Assembly (NCBI RefSeq): GCF_013839425.1
Contig: NZ_JACDNP010000004.1
Location: 186,001-250,000, forward strand
Source: Halorhabdus salina
GTDB lineage: Archaea > Halobacteriota > Halobacteria > Halobacteriales > Haloarculaceae
Direction: 5' to 3'
Length of the DNA stretch: 64,000 nucleotides
Shown: piece after piece, positions 62,214 through 64,000 of the stretch
Layout: every line of letters begins with the position of its first letter
How positions within the stretch are numbered: the first letter of the stretch is position 1
The notes under the pieces: model-generated
The model's database searches: none
What the model was told of the DNA's origin: nothing
What the model saw: only the letters and a program-made list of their open reading frames with translations
Made by a program: the position numbers and the translations under genes

Positions 62214-62678
62214 TCAGGACAGATTTTCTCCTTGGTAGTCCCCGTCGTAGGTATCCTGGTGGGCAGCCCCAGCGAACACGAGTTGGGCGATTCGGGCACC
62301 GACTTCGAGTTCGATCTCGTGGTATACTTCGAGAAGTCCCTCGCCACGCCCTTCGTAGCCAGCGTCCCAGACCGCGGTGTCGAGCATGCAGGAGTTACGC
62401 AGTAACGACGACCGGGGCAACAGGAACCCGACATGACCGTCAGGGATCCGGACCGTTTCGGCGTATCGGACGACGTACCCCCCAGGAGCGAGTCGGAAGT
62501 AGTCGCCATTGGTCTCGACTGGATCGCGGTCGCCAATCTCCTTGCCGTCCCGGCCGATCCGTCCCGGCGAGACCTGTTCGAACACCGCATCGACGGTCAG
62601 ATCGACGCCGTTCGGTTGCACCTGGTCGTCCCGGAGGTCATCGAGCTGTGCAGCGACGAAGCGACCACTCTTGAACAT
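62214..62678 (-). CDS. dcd: dCTP deaminase / dUTPase-family protein
   Basis: This 154-residue trimeric enzyme supplies dUMP precursors. QVQPNGVDLTVDAVF, GFLLPRSSLLRNSCML (Arg-Ser substrate motif), TAVWDAGYEGRGEGLL (catalytic Glu region) and RIAQLVFAGA are present. It may be mono- or bifunctional. Start MFKSGRFVAAQL follows family practice; an ATG eight codons upstream is possible. Confidence 0.9.
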   Translation of the reverse strand: MFKSGRFVAAQLDDLRDDQVQPNGVDLTVDAVFEQVSPGRIGRDGKEIGDRDPVETNGDYFRLAPGGYVVRYAETVRIPDGHVGFLLPRSSLLRNSCMLDTAVWDAGYEGRGEGLLEVYHEIELEVGARIAQLVFAGAAHQDTYDGDYQGENLS

Positions 62679-62754
62679 TGACTTGGCTGTCTCGGGGTAC
62701 AAGCAAGAGCCTTCCGGCGGCCCGGGTGATCCGCCCCAGAGTTGAAGAAAACCA

Positions 62755-62772
62755 TCACAGAATATTTTACGT
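62755..62772 (+). promoter_or_regulatory. TATA-like box of the histidine kinase gene
   Basis: AGAATATTTTACG places an AT-rich core at 62760-62768, about 27 bp before the GTG at 62793. The spacing fits a leaderless transcript and supports the GTG as start. Confidence 0.5.
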
Positions 62773-62792
62773 CTGGTTCGGTAACATGGAAC

Positions 62793-64000
62793 GTGGAAGC
62801 AGCTCTACAGCCGGTCGCCCTCGCCTCATCCATCGGCCAGGGAGAGACATGGATGACGTTCTATCCGTTGGTTCTCTTCGTCACAGGCGTCCTAACAGCT
62901 ATTCTCGCTGCGATCGGCCACCGATTTCGCTCTGCCCCCGGAAGTAACTGGTTCACGGCGACGATGGTGTTGTCGACAGTCTGGACGGCGGGGACGCTGG
63001 TGGTCGTGTTCTCGGACGAGCTCACGACCCTCCTGATCACGGAGATTATCCTAATCGGGTGTAGTCTCACGACGCCCGTCACGTGGTTGCTCTTCGTCGT
63101 GTCCTACATCGGGTTCGAGCGACTGATTACGTGGAAGCGCCTCGGCGTTCTGTTCGCGCTGCCGGCCGCTGCGATCGTGGCGATGGCCGCTGCACCGGTG
63201 ACCGATCTCTATTTTGCCGACATCACCGAGGTCATCACTGCAGAGGGTATCAGTATCCTCAATACACGGCCTGGGCCGCTCGCGTACGTCATGTTACTGT
63301 ACGTCTTCGTCGTGATTGTCGTCGGCCTGGGATTGATCAGTTGGACGGTGTTCACGCACAAGACACTGTTTTCCGGGCAGGCACTGTGGTTGCTCGTCGG
63401 ATCGTTGCCACCGTTCGTGATGGCGATGCTCGAACCGGTCGGCATCATCGACGAACAGCACCTCCCGTTGACGCCGATCGGTTTCGGCCTCATGGGGCTC
63501 GCGTACGGATACGGACTGTTCCATCACCGACTGTTCGATCTCTCGCCCGGCACGTGGCGGATCGGCGCGGAGACGACCTTCGATGGGCTCTCTGAGAGTA
63601 TCGTGATCGTCGATCAGCACGGCGACGTCCTCGGGTGTAATCGAAGTGCTTGCGACCGTTTCGGGTGGGAGAAAGCCGAGGCGTTCGGTCGGGATATCGC
63701 GGAGCTGGACTCCCGACTGGCCGAAGCTCGCCACAGCGACCGGCCGTTCGAGTTCGCTGACGACAATCACCAGTACGAGGTTTCCGTGTCCGAGATCACT
63801 GATATGTGGGGAAGAGCGATCGGGGACGCCCTCGTTGTCCGGGAGGTGACCGAACGGTACGAGCAACGCCAGCAACTGGAAGTCCTCAACCGAGTCCTTA
63901 GACACAACCTTCGCAACGACACGATGGTGGTCGCCTCGCGGGGACGGGAACTGGCCGATCGATACGACGATCCGCTCGCCGAGACGATCGTCGAGACGGC
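62793..64000 (+). CDS. Histidine kinase with N-terminal 7TM region and PAS domain (cut by window end)
   Basis: An open frame of 402 codons runs off the window. Seven hydrophobic segments lie in residues about 20-245 (first TFYPLVLFVTGVLTAILA), the histidine-kinase N-terminal 7TM pattern. A PAS domain follows (about 260-360: SESIVIVDQHGDVLGCN, RFGWEKAEAFG), then VREVTERYEQRQQLEVLNR and the phospho-acceptor LRHNLRND. The GTG at 62793 is favoured by a TATA-like box 27 bp upstream; ATG 62853 is the alternative. The ATPase domain lies beyond the window. Confidence 0.88.
   Translation, partial: MEAALQPVALASSIGQGETWMTFYPLVLFVTGVLTAILAAIGHRFRSAPGSNWFTATMVLSTVWTAGTLVVVFSDELTTLLITEIILIGCSLTTPVTWLLFVVSYIGFERLITWKRLGVLFALPAAAIVAMAAAPVTDLYFADITEVITAEGISILNTRPGPLAYVMLLYVFVVIVVGLGLISWTVFTHKTLFSGQALWLLVGSLPPFVMAMLEPVGIIDEQHLPLTPIGFGLMGLAYGYGLFHHRLFDLSPGTWRIGAETTFDGLSESIVIVDQHGDVLGCNRSACDRFGWEKAEAFGRDIAELDSRLAEARHSDRPFEFADDNHQYEVSVSEITDMWGRAIGDALVVREVTERYEQRQQLEVLNRVLRHNLRNDTMVVASRGRELADRYDDPLAETIVET

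Noticed and set aside
62123-62590. 155-codon minus-strand frame within dcd
   Set aside because: Shadow of the dCTP deaminase gene, which has all family motifs in its own frame.

Overview
The window is a high-GC haloarchaeal (class Halobacteria) chromosome segment. The evidence is acidic proteins throughout, leaderless genes with TATA-like boxes about 25-30 bp upstream, a doublet archaeal histone, PAN, archaeal CCA-adding enzyme, ribosomal protein L10e, a Tat lipoprotein, HalOD1 and Bat-type proteins, and a semi-phosphorylative Entner-Doudoroff gene set. Genus is not certain; the mix (ED genes, methylglyoxal synthase, Hcp) would fit a Halorhabdus/Haloarcula-like organism, but this is only an inference.

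1-28.9 kb is core chromosome: trpC-trpB (partial), a small RHH protein, PepF, PAN, a divergent Nramp-like transporter with a P-loop partner, tRNA-Arg, a chromatin/ssDNA operon (RPA, histone, class II deacetylase), Cca, tRNA-Asn and a CAU tRNA, an ED block (DapA-family aldolase, KDG kinase, gluconate-dehydratase-like enolase-superfamily enzyme, Eda-type aldolase), phosphoglycolate phosphatase, a J-domain membrane protein, two M48 proteases, SerA, Hcp, a xi-class GST and L10e. Small scars of decay lie between these genes: duplicated tRNA 3' ends, an IS200/IS605-like end, a ThuA-like fragment and a nonsense-broken DUF5518 gene.

29.6-60.3 kb is a mobile region at tRNA-Phe. The intact tRNA-Phe (60250-60323, minus) and an 18-bp copy of its 3' end (30212-30229) bound a 30-kb element of lower and mixed GC. 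The element has a tyrosine recombinase at its left end and an HUH-type Rep at its right end. A decayed integrase outside the left repeat shows earlier use of the same site. The cargo is genome defence: (a) a small cassette of a BglII-like nuclease, a DUF6884 protein and, convergently, an AGOG-like DNA glycosylase; (b) two cytosine-C5 methyltransferases, one fused to a degenerate HhH-GPD (EndoIII-like) domain, divergent from a Mig.Mth-like G:T mismatch glycosylase; (c) a complete class 1 DISARM set (drmC-drmB-drmA leftward, drmMI-drmD rightward) around a promoter packed with palindromes; (d) a HEPN/Ymh-type protein.

60.3-64 kb returns to core genes: MgsA, a HalOD1 protein, a Bat-type regulator, a candidate structured RNA, dCTP deaminase, and the start of a 7TM/PAS histidine kinase cut by the window end. 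The most unusual signal is the concentration of three HhH-fold glycosylase-type proteins with two 5mC methyltransferases and DISARM on one element. It suggests that cytosine methylation is paired with its own deamination-repair enzyme and possibly with a base-recognition fusion.
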